From Bacillus sp. E(2018) (GTDB taxonomy: Bacteria; Bacillota; Bacilli; Bacillales; Fictibacillaceae): 64,000 nucleotides of DNA. The stretch spans positions 1,364,001-1,428,000 of the forward strand of contig NZ_SCOL01000001.1 of the NCBI RefSeq assembly GCF_005503015.1, read 5' to 3'. Below are positions 46,158 through 54,170 of the stretch, piece by piece. Numbering within the stretch: the stretch's first letter is position 1; each line of letters opens with the position of its first letter. The notes beneath the pieces were generated by a model. That model made no database searches, had not been told where the DNA came from, and saw only the letters and a list, made by a program, of their open reading frames with translations. Both the position numbers and the translations under genes were made by a program.

Positions 46158-46186
46158 AGTATATAGTATCAACACTCTTCTTTCAA
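46158..46186 (-). promoter_or_regulatory. SigA promoter of fapR operon
   Basis: On the minus strand TTGAAA (46186-46181), 17 bases and TATACT (46163-46158). The -35 lies 3 bases after the recG stop codon. Confidence 0.78.
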
Positions 46187-46188
46187 GA

Positions 46189-48225
46189 TTAATCTAGTCT
46201 TTCTTTGTCGAGCACACCTTGCCTAGTTAACACTTCTCGAATCGATCGATACGTCTCATCTTGCCAAAACTCTTCTGATTGAACAAGTCTAGCCGCATCG
46301 TTTCTAGCTGTTTCTAAAATCCGATAATCATGCACAAGGTCTGCTACTTTAAAGTTTGGAACACCGCTTTGCTTGTTTCCGAAAAAATCACCTGGACCTC
46401 GAAGCTCAAGATCTTTTTCAGAAAGCTCGAAACCATTCGTTGTCTCCGTCATAATCCTCATCCGTTCTTGACCTTCTTCAGACTTCGGATCTGCGATGAG
46501 TACACAATAGGATTGTTCGCTGCCCCGACCAACTCGCCCTCTCAACTGATGCAGTTGCGATAGCCCAAATCTTTCTGCATCATATATGACCATGACAGTA
46601 GCGTTCGGAACATTTACCCCTACCTCTACAACCGTCGTAGAGACAAGGATTTGACAAACATTCTCTGCAAACTTTCTCATCACTTCATCTTTTTCAGTTG
46701 AATGCAATCTTCCGTGCATCAAGCCTACTTGATACGTTTGGAAATAAGCACATAGCTGAGCATGAACGTCAATCGCATTCTGTACATCTATTTTTTCTGA
46801 TTCTTCGATTAACGGACAGATCACATAAGCTTGTCTTCCTGATTCAATTTCTTTCTTGATAAAATCAAGAACACGATCCAACATACCGTGTTTTGCCCAA
46901 TGTGTGATGATCGGCTTTCTTCCCGCTGGCATCACATCAATGGTTGAAACATCCATATCTCCAAAAGCTGATATCGCAAGCGTCCTTGGGATAGGGGTCG
47001 CAGTCATGAAGAGAACATCTGGACTCTCACCTTTTTCCCTTAACACTCTTCTTTGGTTAACACCAAACCGATGCTGCTCATCTGTGATCACTAGACCGAG
47101 ACTATTAAAATTAACTTCTTCTTGAATAAGGGCATGTGTACCGACCATGATCTGAATTTCGCCTTGCTGTAAAAGGTTCAGCGTTTCTCTTCGCATCTTC
47201 CCTTTAACAGAAGAAGTTAAAAGAGCTACCGTAATTCCGAACGGAGCAAAAAGCTCTTTTAACGACTGAAAATGCTGTTCAGCGAGAATTTCTGTTGGTA
47301 CCATCATCGCACCTTGTCTATGTGCCGTAACCGCTGCATATAACGCTACAGCCGCCACTACGGTTTTACCAGAGCCAACATCCCCTTGAAGCAGCCTGTT
47401 CATTCGGCTCGTATCTGAGAGATCTCTTAATATCTCCTCTACTACCCTATGTTGCGCATCGGTCAGCTGAAACGGTAAAGAATGAATGAACGTTTCTACT
47501 TGATCTCGATCAAACTTCAAAGCTGCTCCTTTTGATTGCTGTCTGTTCCATTTTCTGAAAATCTGCATCTTTAATTGAAAATACAACAATTCTTCGTATG
47601 CCAGTCTTCTTCTTCCTGCTTTTAATGCTTTAAAATCTTCAGGAAAATGCATCATCTTAAGAGCTGACTCTCGATCTGGAAGTCGATAAGATTCACGAAT
47701 CTCTTGCGGAAGTGGATCCTCGATCTGACCAGAGAACTGACGAAATGCTGCATCTATAATCTTACGCATCGTTTTGCCATATAAAGACCCTTTGACTGAA
47801 TAAACCGGTTCAATCTTATGATCATCACTGAATGTTCCAAAGTGAACATCGCTGACCGTTAACGTCATTTTATTTCGGTCCCATTTACCTGTTACCGTAA
47901 GTGTTTGTCCTAGAGCAATCTGATTCTTTAAGAATGGTCGATTGAAGATCGTCGCCGTGATCAAATACTTACCAATCAACATCCTAAATGTTAAACGTGA
48001 TTTTTTCTTCGGAAAATAACGCAGAGAAGGTTCAGAATGAACCTTCCCTTCAATCGTTGCTTTTTCATCATGCGCAATGTCCGCAAGGTCTTTCTTTTGG
48101 TAATCTTCATACCGGTAGGGTAGATATTCTAAAAGATCTTCCACTGAATGGATGCCCATGCTAGCCAGCTCTTCAGCTTTCTTCTCTCCAATACCGTTTA
48201 CCGTCGTTATCGATTGATTCAGCAT
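46189..48225 (-). CDS. recG: ATP-dependent DNA helicase RecG
   Basis: RecG remodels stalled replication forks and Holliday junctions. The 678-residue product has an N-terminal wedge/OB domain (TVNGIGEKKAEELASMGIHS, ATIEGKVHSEPSLRYF), then helicase motifs Ia-VI: LQGDVGSGKTVVAAVAL (Walker A), LVITDEQHRFGVNQR, FMTATPIPRTLAISAFGDMD and LHQLRGRVGRGSEQSYCVL. It ends with the RecG wedge-contact C-terminal segment. It starts 3 bases after sdaAA. Confidence 0.97.
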   Translation of the reverse strand: MLNQSITTVNGIGEKKAEELASMGIHSVEDLLEYLPYRYEDYQKKDLADIAHDEKATIEGKVHSEPSLRYFPKKKSRLTFRMLIGKYLITATIFNRPFLKNQIALGQTLTVTGKWDRNKMTLTVSDVHFGTFSDDHKIEPVYSVKGSLYGKTMRKIIDAAFRQFSGQIEDPLPQEIRESYRLPDRESALKMMHFPEDFKALKAGRRRLAYEELLYFQLKMQIFRKWNRQQSKGAALKFDRDQVETFIHSLPFQLTDAQHRVVEEILRDLSDTSRMNRLLQGDVGSGKTVVAAVALYAAVTAHRQGAMMVPTEILAEQHFQSLKELFAPFGITVALLTSSVKGKMRRETLNLLQQGEIQIMVGTHALIQEEVNFNSLGLVITDEQHRFGVNQRRVLREKGESPDVLFMTATPIPRTLAISAFGDMDVSTIDVMPAGRKPIITHWAKHGMLDRVLDFIKKEIESGRQAYVICPLIEESEKIDVQNAIDVHAQLCAYFQTYQVGLMHGRLHSTEKDEVMRKFAENVCQILVSTTVVEVGVNVPNATVMVIYDAERFGLSQLHQLRGRVGRGSEQSYCVLIADPKSEEGQERMRIMTETTNGFELSEKDLELRGPGDFFGNKQSGVPNFKVADLVHDYRILETARNDAARLVQSEEFWQDETYRSIREVLTRQGVLDKERLD

Positions 48226-48227
48226 CG

Positions 48228-49115
48228 TTATTTCTCGTTTAACGGAATACCGAATATTTTTGCTTCAAGCTCTCTTCCTGTTGGTGTAGCCGCTAAGCCT
48301 CCAAGAGCTGTTTCACGGAGAGTAGATGGCATCGAGAGACCAATCTTGTACATCGCATCAATCACTTCGTCACACGGGATACGGCTAACAATTCCAGCAA
48401 GTGCCATATCAGCTGCAACAATAGCATTGCTTGCACCCATCGCGTTTCGTTTCACACAAGGTACTTCTACTAGACCAGCAACAGGATCACAAACGAGTCC
48501 AAGCATGTTTTTCAAAGCAATTGCCATCGCTTCCGCAGATTGAGAAGGAGACCCACCTGCGAGTTCGACGATCGCCGCTGCGGCCATCCCAGTAGCAGAA
48601 CCTACCTCAGCTTGGCATCCACCTGCTGCTCCAGAAATAGAAGCGTTGTTTGCCACAACAAAACCAAACGCACCTGCAGCAAACAAATACTCGATCATCT
48701 GTTCTCGGGTAGGATTTAATTTTTCTTTTAACGCAAACAGAGTACCTGGAACGACTCCAGCAGAACCCGCAGTAGGCGTTGCACAAATCGTACCCATTGC
48801 CGCGTTCACTTCATTCGTTGCCATGGCTTTGCTCACTGCATCAAGCATGAGTTCGCCTGATAGAGACTTACCTGATTTAATATAAGTTTGAAGCAGCTTT
48901 CCATCTCCACCCGTTAGACCAGAATGAGATTTCACATCTTCTGTAATTCCGCGCATGACGGCTTCTTCCATCACTCTTAAATTTCGATCCATGAACCCTA
49001 GAACTTCTTCTCTAGAACGCCCAGTAACATCCATTTCTTGCTGTATCATAATCTCTGAGATCTTACACTTTTTCGACTCAGCTAATTCTATTAATTCAGC
49101 TACATTACGAAACAT
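48228..49115 (-). CDS. sdaAA: L-serine dehydratase, alpha subunit
   Basis: SdaAA carries the iron-sulfur catalytic part of the two-subunit L-serine deaminase, producing pyruvate and ammonia. The 295-residue product has the cluster-type cysteines in GTICATPTAGSAGVVPG, GGCQAEVGSATG and LVCDPVAGLVEVPCVKRN. The ATG at 49115 is chosen because GAGGTGA lies 5 bases upstream; the GTG at 49124 is part of that site. It follows sdaAB by 12 bases. Confidence 0.96.
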   Translation of the reverse strand: MFRNVAELIELAESKKCKISEIMIQQEMDVTGRSREEVLGFMDRNLRVMEEAVMRGITEDVKSHSGLTGGDGKLLQTYIKSGKSLSGELMLDAVSKAMATNEVNAAMGTICATPTAGSAGVVPGTLFALKEKLNPTREQMIEYLFAAGAFGFVVANNASISGAAGGCQAEVGSATGMAAAAIVELAGGSPSQSAEAMAIALKNMLGLVCDPVAGLVEVPCVKRNAMGASNAIVAADMALAGIVSRIPCDEVIDAMYKIGLSMPSTLRETALGGLAATPTGRELEAKIFGIPLNEK

Positions 49116-49127
49116 ACTTCTCACCTC

Positions 49128-49790
49128 TTAATCGTGTATCTTTACAACTTGTTGAACAATCGGGAGAGAATTTAGTTCGTTTATGATGATCTCATCTGCA
49201 TTCTGATCGATCTCAATAACCATCAATGCTTCTTTCCCTTTTTCTTTTCTTGAAACTTCCATATGACCAATATTGATCTCGTGCTTAGCTAATATATTTG
49301 CCACTCCTGCTATCGCTCCATATTTATCATTATGAACGATCAAAAGAGCTGGATGATTTCCGGATAGACGTAGTTCAAATCCATTAAGCTCGGTAATCTC
49401 AATCTTCCCGCCTCCGATTGAAATTCCTACAACTTCGATTCTGTCTGTTTCATCTCCAATGATGACACGAGCTGTGTTAGGATGGTCGGTTATAGCATCC
49501 TCAGCAGTCATCTTAACCTTGATACCTTCTTGCTTCGCTATTGTAAGCGCATCCACAATTCGAGTATCGAACGTGTCATAATCAAGGATTCCACCAACGA
49601 TTGCAACATCCGTCCCGTGACCACGATAGGTTTTAGCAAAAGAGCCATAGAACGATATGGTAGCGTATTTAGGTTTCCTGCCAAAAAGACTTCTCGCTAC
49701 TCGACCGATACGTGCAGCGCCTGCTGTATGTGAACTAGAAGGTCCAATCATAATCGGACCGATAATATCAAATACACTTTTATATTTCAT
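49128..49790 (-). CDS. sdaAB: L-serine dehydratase, beta subunit
   Basis: SdaAB is the regulatory/beta subunit of L-serine deaminase. The 220-residue product has the SDH-beta domain (FDIIGPIMIGPSSSHTAGAA near the N terminus) and a C-terminal ACT domain (ALLIVHNDKYGAIAGVANIL, HMEVSRKEKGKEALMVIEID). The ATG at 49790 has AAGGAG six bases upstream; an in-frame TTG at 49805 lies before it. Confidence 0.96.
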   Translation of the reverse strand: MKYKSVFDIIGPIMIGPSSSHTAGAARIGRVARSLFGRKPKYATISFYGSFAKTYRGHGTDVAIVGGILDYDTFDTRIVDALTIAKQEGIKVKMTAEDAITDHPNTARVIIGDETDRIEVVGISIGGGKIEITELNGFELRLSGNHPALLIVHNDKYGAIAGVANILAKHEINIGHMEVSRKEKGKEALMVIEIDQNADEIIINELNSLPIVQQVVKIHD

Positions 49791-49822
49791 GACGTTCTCC
49801 TTCAAGTTGCGTTTTTTCCATA

Positions 49823-49880
49823 AAAATAAGTATTCCCTCTTAACTTTATCACACTTTAAGTTTAAGAGAGAATACTTTTC
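49823..49880 (-). terminator. long hairpin between fakA and sdaAB
   Basis: On the minus strand AAGTATTCTCTCTTAA and TTAAGAGGGAATACTT pair over 16 bp with one mismatch around an 18-base loop. ATTTTTA follows. It begins 6 bases after fakA, so it may end the yloU-fakA transcript or stabilise its 3' end. Confidence 0.65.
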
Positions 49881-49885
49881 ATTTT

Positions 49886-51562
49886 TTACTCTACGGATAA
49901 GATGAATGAATAGATCGGCTGTTTACCATTATGAATTTCAGCTTCCGCATCGGGATACTTTTCTTCAATAAATTCAGCAAGCTCCTGTGCTTCTTCTTCA
50001 GAGCTATCTTCACCATAGATGATCGTAACAATCTCTGAATCTTCATCAAGCATGTTTGAGAGAAGTTCTTTCGTAACTTCTTGTTTGTCGGTCTTAGAAG
50101 TCAGAATCTTCCCTTCTGATATTCCCATAAAATCACCTTTTGCAATTTCAACACCATCAATCGATGTATCACGAACTGCATAAGTAACTTGGCCTGATTT
50201 AACAGAAGCAATCGCTTCGTTCATCTTCTTTTCATTCTCAACCATATCAGCTGAAGGATTGAAAGCTAAAATAGATGCGATACCTTGTGGCACTGTTTTT
50301 GTGCGAATGATCACAACTTCTTCATCAACAACACTTGCAGCTTGTTCAGATGCCATGATGATATTGCTGTTGTTCGGAAGGATGAACACTTTTTCAGCAT
50401 TAACCTCAGCAATCGCTTTTACGATATCTTCTGTACTCGGGTTCATCGTTTGTCCACCCTGAATCACTGATGCACCCATAGATGAAAACATCTCTTCGAT
50501 TCCTTCACCCATCGCAACCGTAACGATACCATATTCCTTTTTCTTCTCAGTAGTAGGTTGTGAGTACGAAGGAATCACTTCGTTCTCACTCTCTAAAATC
50601 GCTGAGTGCTGCTCACGCATGTTTTCGATCTTGATGTTGATCAAGCTACCATAACGATGTGCAAGTGTTAACATATTACCAGGTTGTTCGGTATGGATGT
50701 GAACCTTAACAACGTCTTCATCAGCAACAACTAGTAAGGAATCACCATGTTGACTTAATTCATTACGGAAGTTAATTTCATCGAAAGGATTACTTTTGAT
50801 CTTTTTATCTTCAAACCTTACCATGAACTCTGTACAGTATCCAAAATGGATATCTTCCGTCTTCATGTGCATCTGTGCTTTATGATGCTCAGCATTAACA
50901 AGTTCACCCATTGAAGGAGCGTTTACTGATACTTTTGGCAGTTCTTTGCCTTCTAGTACAGCCAAAAACCCTTCATAAACAGTGACTAACCCTTGTCCAC
51001 CTGAATCAACAACGCCGACTTCTTTCAGAACTGGAAGTAGATCTGGCGTACGGTTTAAGGAAGCTTTCGACTCTTTAACGAGTTCTTTCATAATGTATAG
51101 AATATCATCTGATTTTTTAGCTTCTTTAACTGCTTTTTTCGCAGCATCTTTAGCTACAGTTAAAATCGTACCTTCAACTGGTTTCATAACAGCTTTGTAG
51201 GCCGTTTCAACACCCTTATCAAATGCATTGGCAAACTCAGCAGCGTTGATCTTCTCTTTTCCTTCGATTGATTTAGAGAACCCTCTAAACAACTGTGAAA
51301 GAATAACACCAGAGTTTCCACGCGCTCCCATTAATAAGCCTTTAGCAAAAGCACTGGCAACAGCGCCAATTTGATTAGAAGTGTTTTTTTCTACTTCTTT
51401 TGCACCAGAAGTAATCGTTAAGTTCATGTTCGTTCCTGTATCACCATCTGGTACAGGAAAAACATTAAGTGCGTCGACCATTGCTGCATTCCGTGTTAAG
51501 TTTGAAGCACCCTCGAGTACCATTTTTGAAAACTTTTTTCCATCTAATACTTTTAAAGACAC
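49886..51562 (-). CDS. fakA: fatty acid kinase subunit FakA (YloV, DAK2 domain)
   Basis: FakA is the ATP-binding subunit of fatty acid kinase, which phosphorylates exogenous fatty acids bound to FakB. The 558-residue product has an N-terminal DAK2 kinase domain (ALNVFPVPDGDTGTNMNLTI, GARGNSGVILSQLFRGFSK, VVDSGGQGLVTVYEGFLAVL), a central domain (VHIHTEQPGNMLTLAHRYGS) and a C-terminal DegV-like half (VFILPNNSNIIMASEQAA). The start is GTG at 51562 with AGGAGG seven bases upstream. It follows yloU by 15 bases. Confidence 0.95.
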   Translation of the reverse strand: MSLKVLDGKKFSKMVLEGASNLTRNAAMVDALNVFPVPDGDTGTNMNLTITSGAKEVEKNTSNQIGAVASAFAKGLLMGARGNSGVILSQLFRGFSKSIEGKEKINAAEFANAFDKGVETAYKAVMKPVEGTILTVAKDAAKKAVKEAKKSDDILYIMKELVKESKASLNRTPDLLPVLKEVGVVDSGGQGLVTVYEGFLAVLEGKELPKVSVNAPSMGELVNAEHHKAQMHMKTEDIHFGYCTEFMVRFEDKKIKSNPFDEINFRNELSQHGDSLLVVADEDVVKVHIHTEQPGNMLTLAHRYGSLINIKIENMREQHSAILESENEVIPSYSQPTTEKKKEYGIVTVAMGEGIEEMFSSMGASVIQGGQTMNPSTEDIVKAIAEVNAEKVFILPNNSNIIMASEQAASVVDEEVVIIRTKTVPQGIASILAFNPSADMVENEKKMNEAIASVKSGQVTYAVRDTSIDGVEIAKGDFMGISEGKILTSKTDKQEVTKELLSNMLDEDSEIVTIIYGEDSSEEEAQELAEFIEEKYPDAEAEIHNGKQPIYSFILSVE

Positions 51563-51577
51563 AAAACTTCCTCCTAA

Positions 51578-51940
51578 CTAAGGGGTTGTCACCCTGACAC
51601 CCTGAACGTAGATATTGACTGAGTCAACCGCCAAACCAAGCATTTGATCCAGGGTATATTTCACTTTGTTCTGAACGTTATGAGCCACTTCAGAAATCTT
51701 TGTTCCATAACTAACGATGATATACATATCGATATGTACTTCATCTTCTTCTTGTCGAACAACGATCCCTCGGGAGAAATTTTCACGTCCTAAAAGTTCA
51801 GTTATTCCATCCTTTAATTGCTTCCTTGATGCCATACCAACAATTCCGTAACAATCAATTGCGGCTCCACCGGCGATCGTTGCAATTACTTCATTAGAAA
51901 TATCAATTTGACCATAGGTTGTTTTCATTTCAATGGACAT
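51578..51940 (-). CDS. yloU: Asp23/Gls24 family protein YloU
   Basis: The 120-residue product belongs to the Asp23/Gls24 (DUF322) family: ISNEVIATIAGGAAIDCYGI, GMASRKQLKDGITELLG and VDMYIIVSYGTKISEVA-like core (here DMYIIVSYGTKISEVAHNV). Family members are linked to envelope stress; the function of YloU is unknown. It begins the fakA transcript, divergent from rpmB. AAGGGGGA precedes the ATG. Confidence 0.94.
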   Translation of the reverse strand: MSIEMKTTYGQIDISNEVIATIAGGAAIDCYGIVGMASRKQLKDGITELLGRENFSRGIVVRQEEDEVHIDMYIIVSYGTKISEVAHNVQNKVKYTLDQMLGLAVDSVNIYVQGVRVTTP

Positions 51941-51959
51941 GCTTACATCCCCCTTTAAT

Positions 51960-51979
51960 TTGTTAAATGGCTAACAAAT
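51960..51979. promoter_or_regulatory. inverted repeat between yloU promoter and start codon
   Basis: TTGTTA and TAACAA flank a 6-base centre immediately upstream of the yloU ribosome binding site. It could be an operator or a small leader hairpin. Confidence 0.4.
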
Positions 51980-52018
51980 ATTTTACTATACATCAGCCTA
52001 TTTTGAAAGGACTACTAC

Positions 52019-52047
52019 ATTTCACACTATGTAAATAGTATTGTCAA
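52019..52047 (-). promoter_or_regulatory. SigA promoter of yloU-fakA
   Basis: On the minus strand TTGACA (52047-52042), 17 bases and TGAAAT (52024-52019). The -35 is consensus and the -10 is weaker. It lies about 80 bases before yloU. Confidence 0.6.
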
Positions 52048-52079
52048 GGAAATTTACTTGAAAACCTTTTACGAATATG

Positions 52080-52108
52080 TTGCATTGCTTCTGAAGTCAT
52101 GCTAATAT
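52080..52108 (+). promoter_or_regulatory. SigA promoter of rpmB
   Basis: On the plus strand TTGCAT (52080-52085), 17 bases and TAATAT (52103-52108), preceded by TGC as an extended -10. It lies about 65 bases before the rpmB start codon. Confidence 0.72.
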
Positions 52109-52174
52109 TATTTAGTATTTAACATACGATTGAATTGATGCAAAGCTTTTTTGCTGTAAAGGAGGTTCACCTAC

Positions 52175-52363
52175 ATGGCTCGTAAATGTTTTATTACTGG
52201 AAAAGGACCTAAAACTGGTAACAAGCGTTCTCACGCAATGAACAAATCAAAGAAAAGCTGGGGAGCTAACGTCCAAAAGGTTCGTATTCTTGTGGACGGA
52301 AAGCCTAAACGCGTATACGTATCTGCTCGTGCCCTTAAATCTGGCAAAGTTGAACGTGTATAA
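52175..52363 (+). CDS. rpmB: 50S ribosomal protein L28
   Basis: L28 is a small basic protein of the 50S subunit. The 62-residue product is the usual Firmicutes length: [40 protein letters not shown] and [12 protein letters not shown]. It has only one Cys, so it is the zinc-free form. It is a monocistronic unit on the plus strand with its own promoter and terminator. AAAGGAGG precedes the ATG. Confidence 0.98.
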   Translation: MARKCFITGKGPKTGNKRSHAMNKSKKSWGANVQKVRILVDGKPKRVYVSARALKSGKVERV

Positions 52364-52367
52364 ATAA

Positions 52368-52395
52368 AAACAGCAGCAGCCGCTGCTGTTTTTTT
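52368..52395 (+). terminator. Rho-independent terminator after rpmB
   Basis: AACAGCAGC, a 4-base loop and GCTGCTGTT form a 9-bp stem followed by TTTTTC on the plus strand, 4 bases after the stop codon. Confidence 0.95.
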
Positions 52396-52435
52396 CTTTG
52401 TCCAAAAAGCGCTTTTGGTTAGAAGAATATGATCA

Positions 52436-52540
52436 AGTGGACAGTATTTTTGTAAAAGTAGACAGTAGAAAGCAGAATGTGGACAGTATTTTCTTCAAAC
52501 CGGACAGTAAATCTTTAAAACTAGACAGTATTTTATACTT
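52436..52540 (+). repeat. array B: five 21-bp repeats with GGACAGTA core
   Basis: Cores GGACAGTA (52439), AGACAGTA (52460), GGACAGTA (52481), GGACAGTA (52502) and AGACAGTA (52523) recur at exactly 21 bases. The full unit is roughly AAGTGGACAGTATTTT plus five variable bases. The last unit (AACTAGACAGTATTTTATA) is close to the array A unit (AACTAGTCAATATAAA) at 36310-36400 on the other strand. It lies between two terminators and so is probably little transcribed. Confidence 0.9.
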
Positions 52541-52637
52541 TAAAAAGATCTTCTCTAAAAATCTTTTCTCTTCCATGCAGGTCGAATGATTTGCAAGGCT
52601 GTATGCAACTACTACCATTCAACCACTATATAGAAAA

Positions 52638-52675
52638 ACAAACAAAAAAAGCGCACAAGCGCTTTTTTTGTTTGT
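52638..52675 (-). terminator. Rho-independent terminator after spoVM
   Basis: A perfect 17-bp inverted repeat (core AAAAAAAGCGC, ACAA loop, GCGCTTTTTTT) has A and T runs on both sides and could act in both directions. It begins at the spoVM stop codon. Confidence 0.93.
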
Positions 52676-52755
52676 TATCCTTTTTTGAAAGAACCTAAGA
52701 CGGCACGTACGAAGCCTCCCAAGAATTTAGGAAGTTTAATGGTATAAAATTTCAT
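52675..52755 (-). CDS. spoVM: stage V sporulation protein M (26-residue peptide)
   Basis: SpoVM is an amphipathic peptide that binds the convex forespore membrane and anchors SpoIVA, starting coat and cortex assembly. The 26-residue product begins MKFYTIKLPKFLGGFVRAVL and ends GSFKKG. It differs from B. subtilis SpoVM at only a few positions and keeps Pro9, which is needed for curvature sensing. GGAGGAGGGG lies 5 bases before the ATG. The gene is short enough to be missed by automatic callers. It is expected to be under mother-cell sigma E; I see only a weak candidate promoter. Confidence 0.96.
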   Translation of the reverse strand: MKFYTIKLPKFLGGFVRAVLGSFKKG

Positions 52756-52860
52756 CTTACCCCTCCTCCAGGCCCATAAAAAATGATAAGAGCTAAACAA
52801 TAAATACTTTATTCCCCTTTTTATAAAAAGGTGCTTTGGGGCCTGTATTCCGTGATTTTT

Positions 52861-53505
52861 TTAATCACGGCTCTTTACCATCAATATTATGCCGGAGTCA
52901 AAAGAATAAGTACCACTTTTATTTACAAGCTCATTGGAAACACATAATGATGACCCAGCCTGAAGGTTAGCTTGGTTTAAAGGATACTTAAATCCCTCTA
53001 AAGTTATGCCTGTCACTTCGTCACTTTGAGCCAAAAATGAAATATATGAGTATCTATGATCTTGCTTAATCTCATAGCATCCCGGTAAATGTAGGGAAAT
53101 CTCATTCCGAGTATCCACGATTTTTACCTCTGCTCGTATTTTCAGGGATCTATATAATAATTGGATGTTCATCAGTTCGTGGTCTAACCTTCCACCAGTT
53201 GCACCGAATATGAGTATTTGTTCCGGATTCTGTTTCAACGCCCACTCCAGTGCAAGCTCCATGTCAGTAGCATCTTTTTCTGACTGATATTGATTCACTT
53301 TTATAGATGAGTTAAAAATACTTATTCTCTCCTCAACAGAAACAGAATCAAAATCACCAAATGCATGTTGTGGAAAGATTGCATTTTTCAATAGGAAGAG
53401 CGTTCCTCTGTCGACTCCGATCCAAATATCGTTCATTGATAGATCATATAGATTTAGATCAGGGATTAAATGCTCCGGACCTCCTGCAACTATTTTTATC
53501 TTCAT
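52861..53505 (-). CDS. thiN: thiamine pyrophosphokinase
   Basis: ThiN (YloS) converts thiamine and ATP to thiamine pyrophosphate. The 214-residue product has the catalytic N-terminal domain with WIGVDRGTLFLLKN, HAFGDFDSVSVEERI, DATDMELALEWAL and IFGATGGRLDHELMNIQLL, then a C-terminal TPK beta domain (SYISFLAQSDEVTGITLEGF). Its ATG overlaps the thiT stop by 4 bases (ATGA), so both are controlled by the upstream TPP riboswitch. Its end carries a small hairpin (CCGTGATT/AATCACGG). Confidence 0.96.
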   Translation of the reverse strand: MKIKIVAGGPEHLIPDLNLYDLSMNDIWIGVDRGTLFLLKNAIFPQHAFGDFDSVSVEERISIFNSSIKVNQYQSEKDATDMELALEWALKQNPEQILIFGATGGRLDHELMNIQLLYRSLKIRAEVKIVDTRNEISLHLPGCYEIKQDHRYSYISFLAQSDEVTGITLEGFKYPLNQANLQAGSSLCVSNELVNKSGTYSFDSGIILMVKSRD

Positions 53506-54074
53506 GCTGCTTGATGGCGACCGTTATGAGCAGCATGTAATAGTTTTGGTGCTGTGTTCGTTAATAGAATAACAACAAGCGCAGTAATTGCGAAAATAAC
53601 GACCATGTATGATCCGTTATATAAGAACGAATAGAGCCATACGTTCATTTCTTTTGGAGCAAATTCACTAAAGAAAATAACTCCAGATAAAACATGCGAA
53701 ATTAACCTTAACATGCATCCTACAAAAATCCCAACAACCATTAAAGCTGTTCTTTTTGATCTATTTTGCGCAAGTGAAGGTGCGAATGCACCTGCTACTC
53801 CCGCTAAAGCAAAAGCAAGCGGATAATCAAGTATGACTTGTGCAAAATAATAGATTTGAGGATTGATAAGAAGTTGTAACAAGCCAACCACTAATCCGGT
53901 AAATACCCCTGCTTTTAAGCCTCTTCTAAATGCTAAAAGAAAAATAGGAACCATTTCGAGAGACACCGATCCACCTTGTGGCCAGATTCCTTTGAAGCTG
54001 ATCAATCCTAAAATGAGTGAAAGTGCCGCCATAATCGCAATTTCAGCCATTAATAGTACTTTACCATTGTTCAT
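53502..54074 (-). CDS. thiT: energy-coupled thiamine transporter ThiT (YuaJ)
   Basis: ThiT is the substrate-binding membrane component of an ECF-type thiamine importer. The 190-residue product has about six hydrophobic segments and the family features GIWPQGGSVSLEMVPIFLLA and DYPLAFALAGVAGAF. The ATG at 54074 has AGGGGGAG six bases upstream; the longer frame runs through the riboswitch terminator. In B. subtilis this gene is not next to thiN, so the pairing here joins uptake and activation in one operon. Confidence 0.95.
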   Translation of the reverse strand: MNNGKVLLMAEIAIMAALSLILGLISFKGIWPQGGSVSLEMVPIFLLAFRRGLKAGVFTGLVVGLLQLLINPQIYYFAQVILDYPLAFALAGVAGAFAPSLAQNRSKRTALMVVGIFVGCMLRLISHVLSGVIFFSEFAPKEMNVWLYSFLYNGSYMVVIFAITALVVILLTNTAPKLLHAAHNGRHQAA

Positions 54075-54106
54075 TAAAACTCCCCCTAGTAAGTCGTAAA
54101 AATAAT

Positions 54107-54146
54107 AAAAAAAAGCAACCGGCATGTGAGCTCGGTTGCTTTTTAG
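54107..54146 (-). terminator. riboswitch expression-platform terminator
   Basis: On the minus strand AAAAGCAACCG, an 11-base loop and CGGTTGCTTTT are followed by a T run, between the TPP aptamer and thiT. It is the expected TPP-dependent terminator. Confidence 0.9.
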
Positions 54147-54170
54147 ATATACATTCAAAAAGTCATACGA

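Larger units (their letters stand above)
52364..52674. other. intergenic region rpmB-spoVM with 21-bp repeat array, no gene
   Basis: Between the convergent rpmB and spoVM genes lie the two terminators and, between them, repeat array B. A 63-codon frame across the array starts with TTG inside the rpmB terminator tail and has no ribosome binding site; I do not call it. Confidence 0.75.

Noticed and set aside
52436..52540. Possible CRISPR array
   Set aside because: The period is 21 bases with an 8-base core. CRISPR repeats are longer and alternate with unique spacers of 30 bases or more, and no cas genes are nearby.
52398..52589. 63-codon plus-strand frame with a repeating VDS heptad
   Set aside because: The heptad simply reflects the 21-base DNA period. 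The start is a TTG in the rpmB terminator tail with no ribosome binding site.
52776..52840. Sigma E promoter of spoVM
   Set aside because: A GTATTTA ... CATTTTTT pair is seen, but both hexamers and spacing deviate from the sigma E consensus, so support is too weak to annotate.
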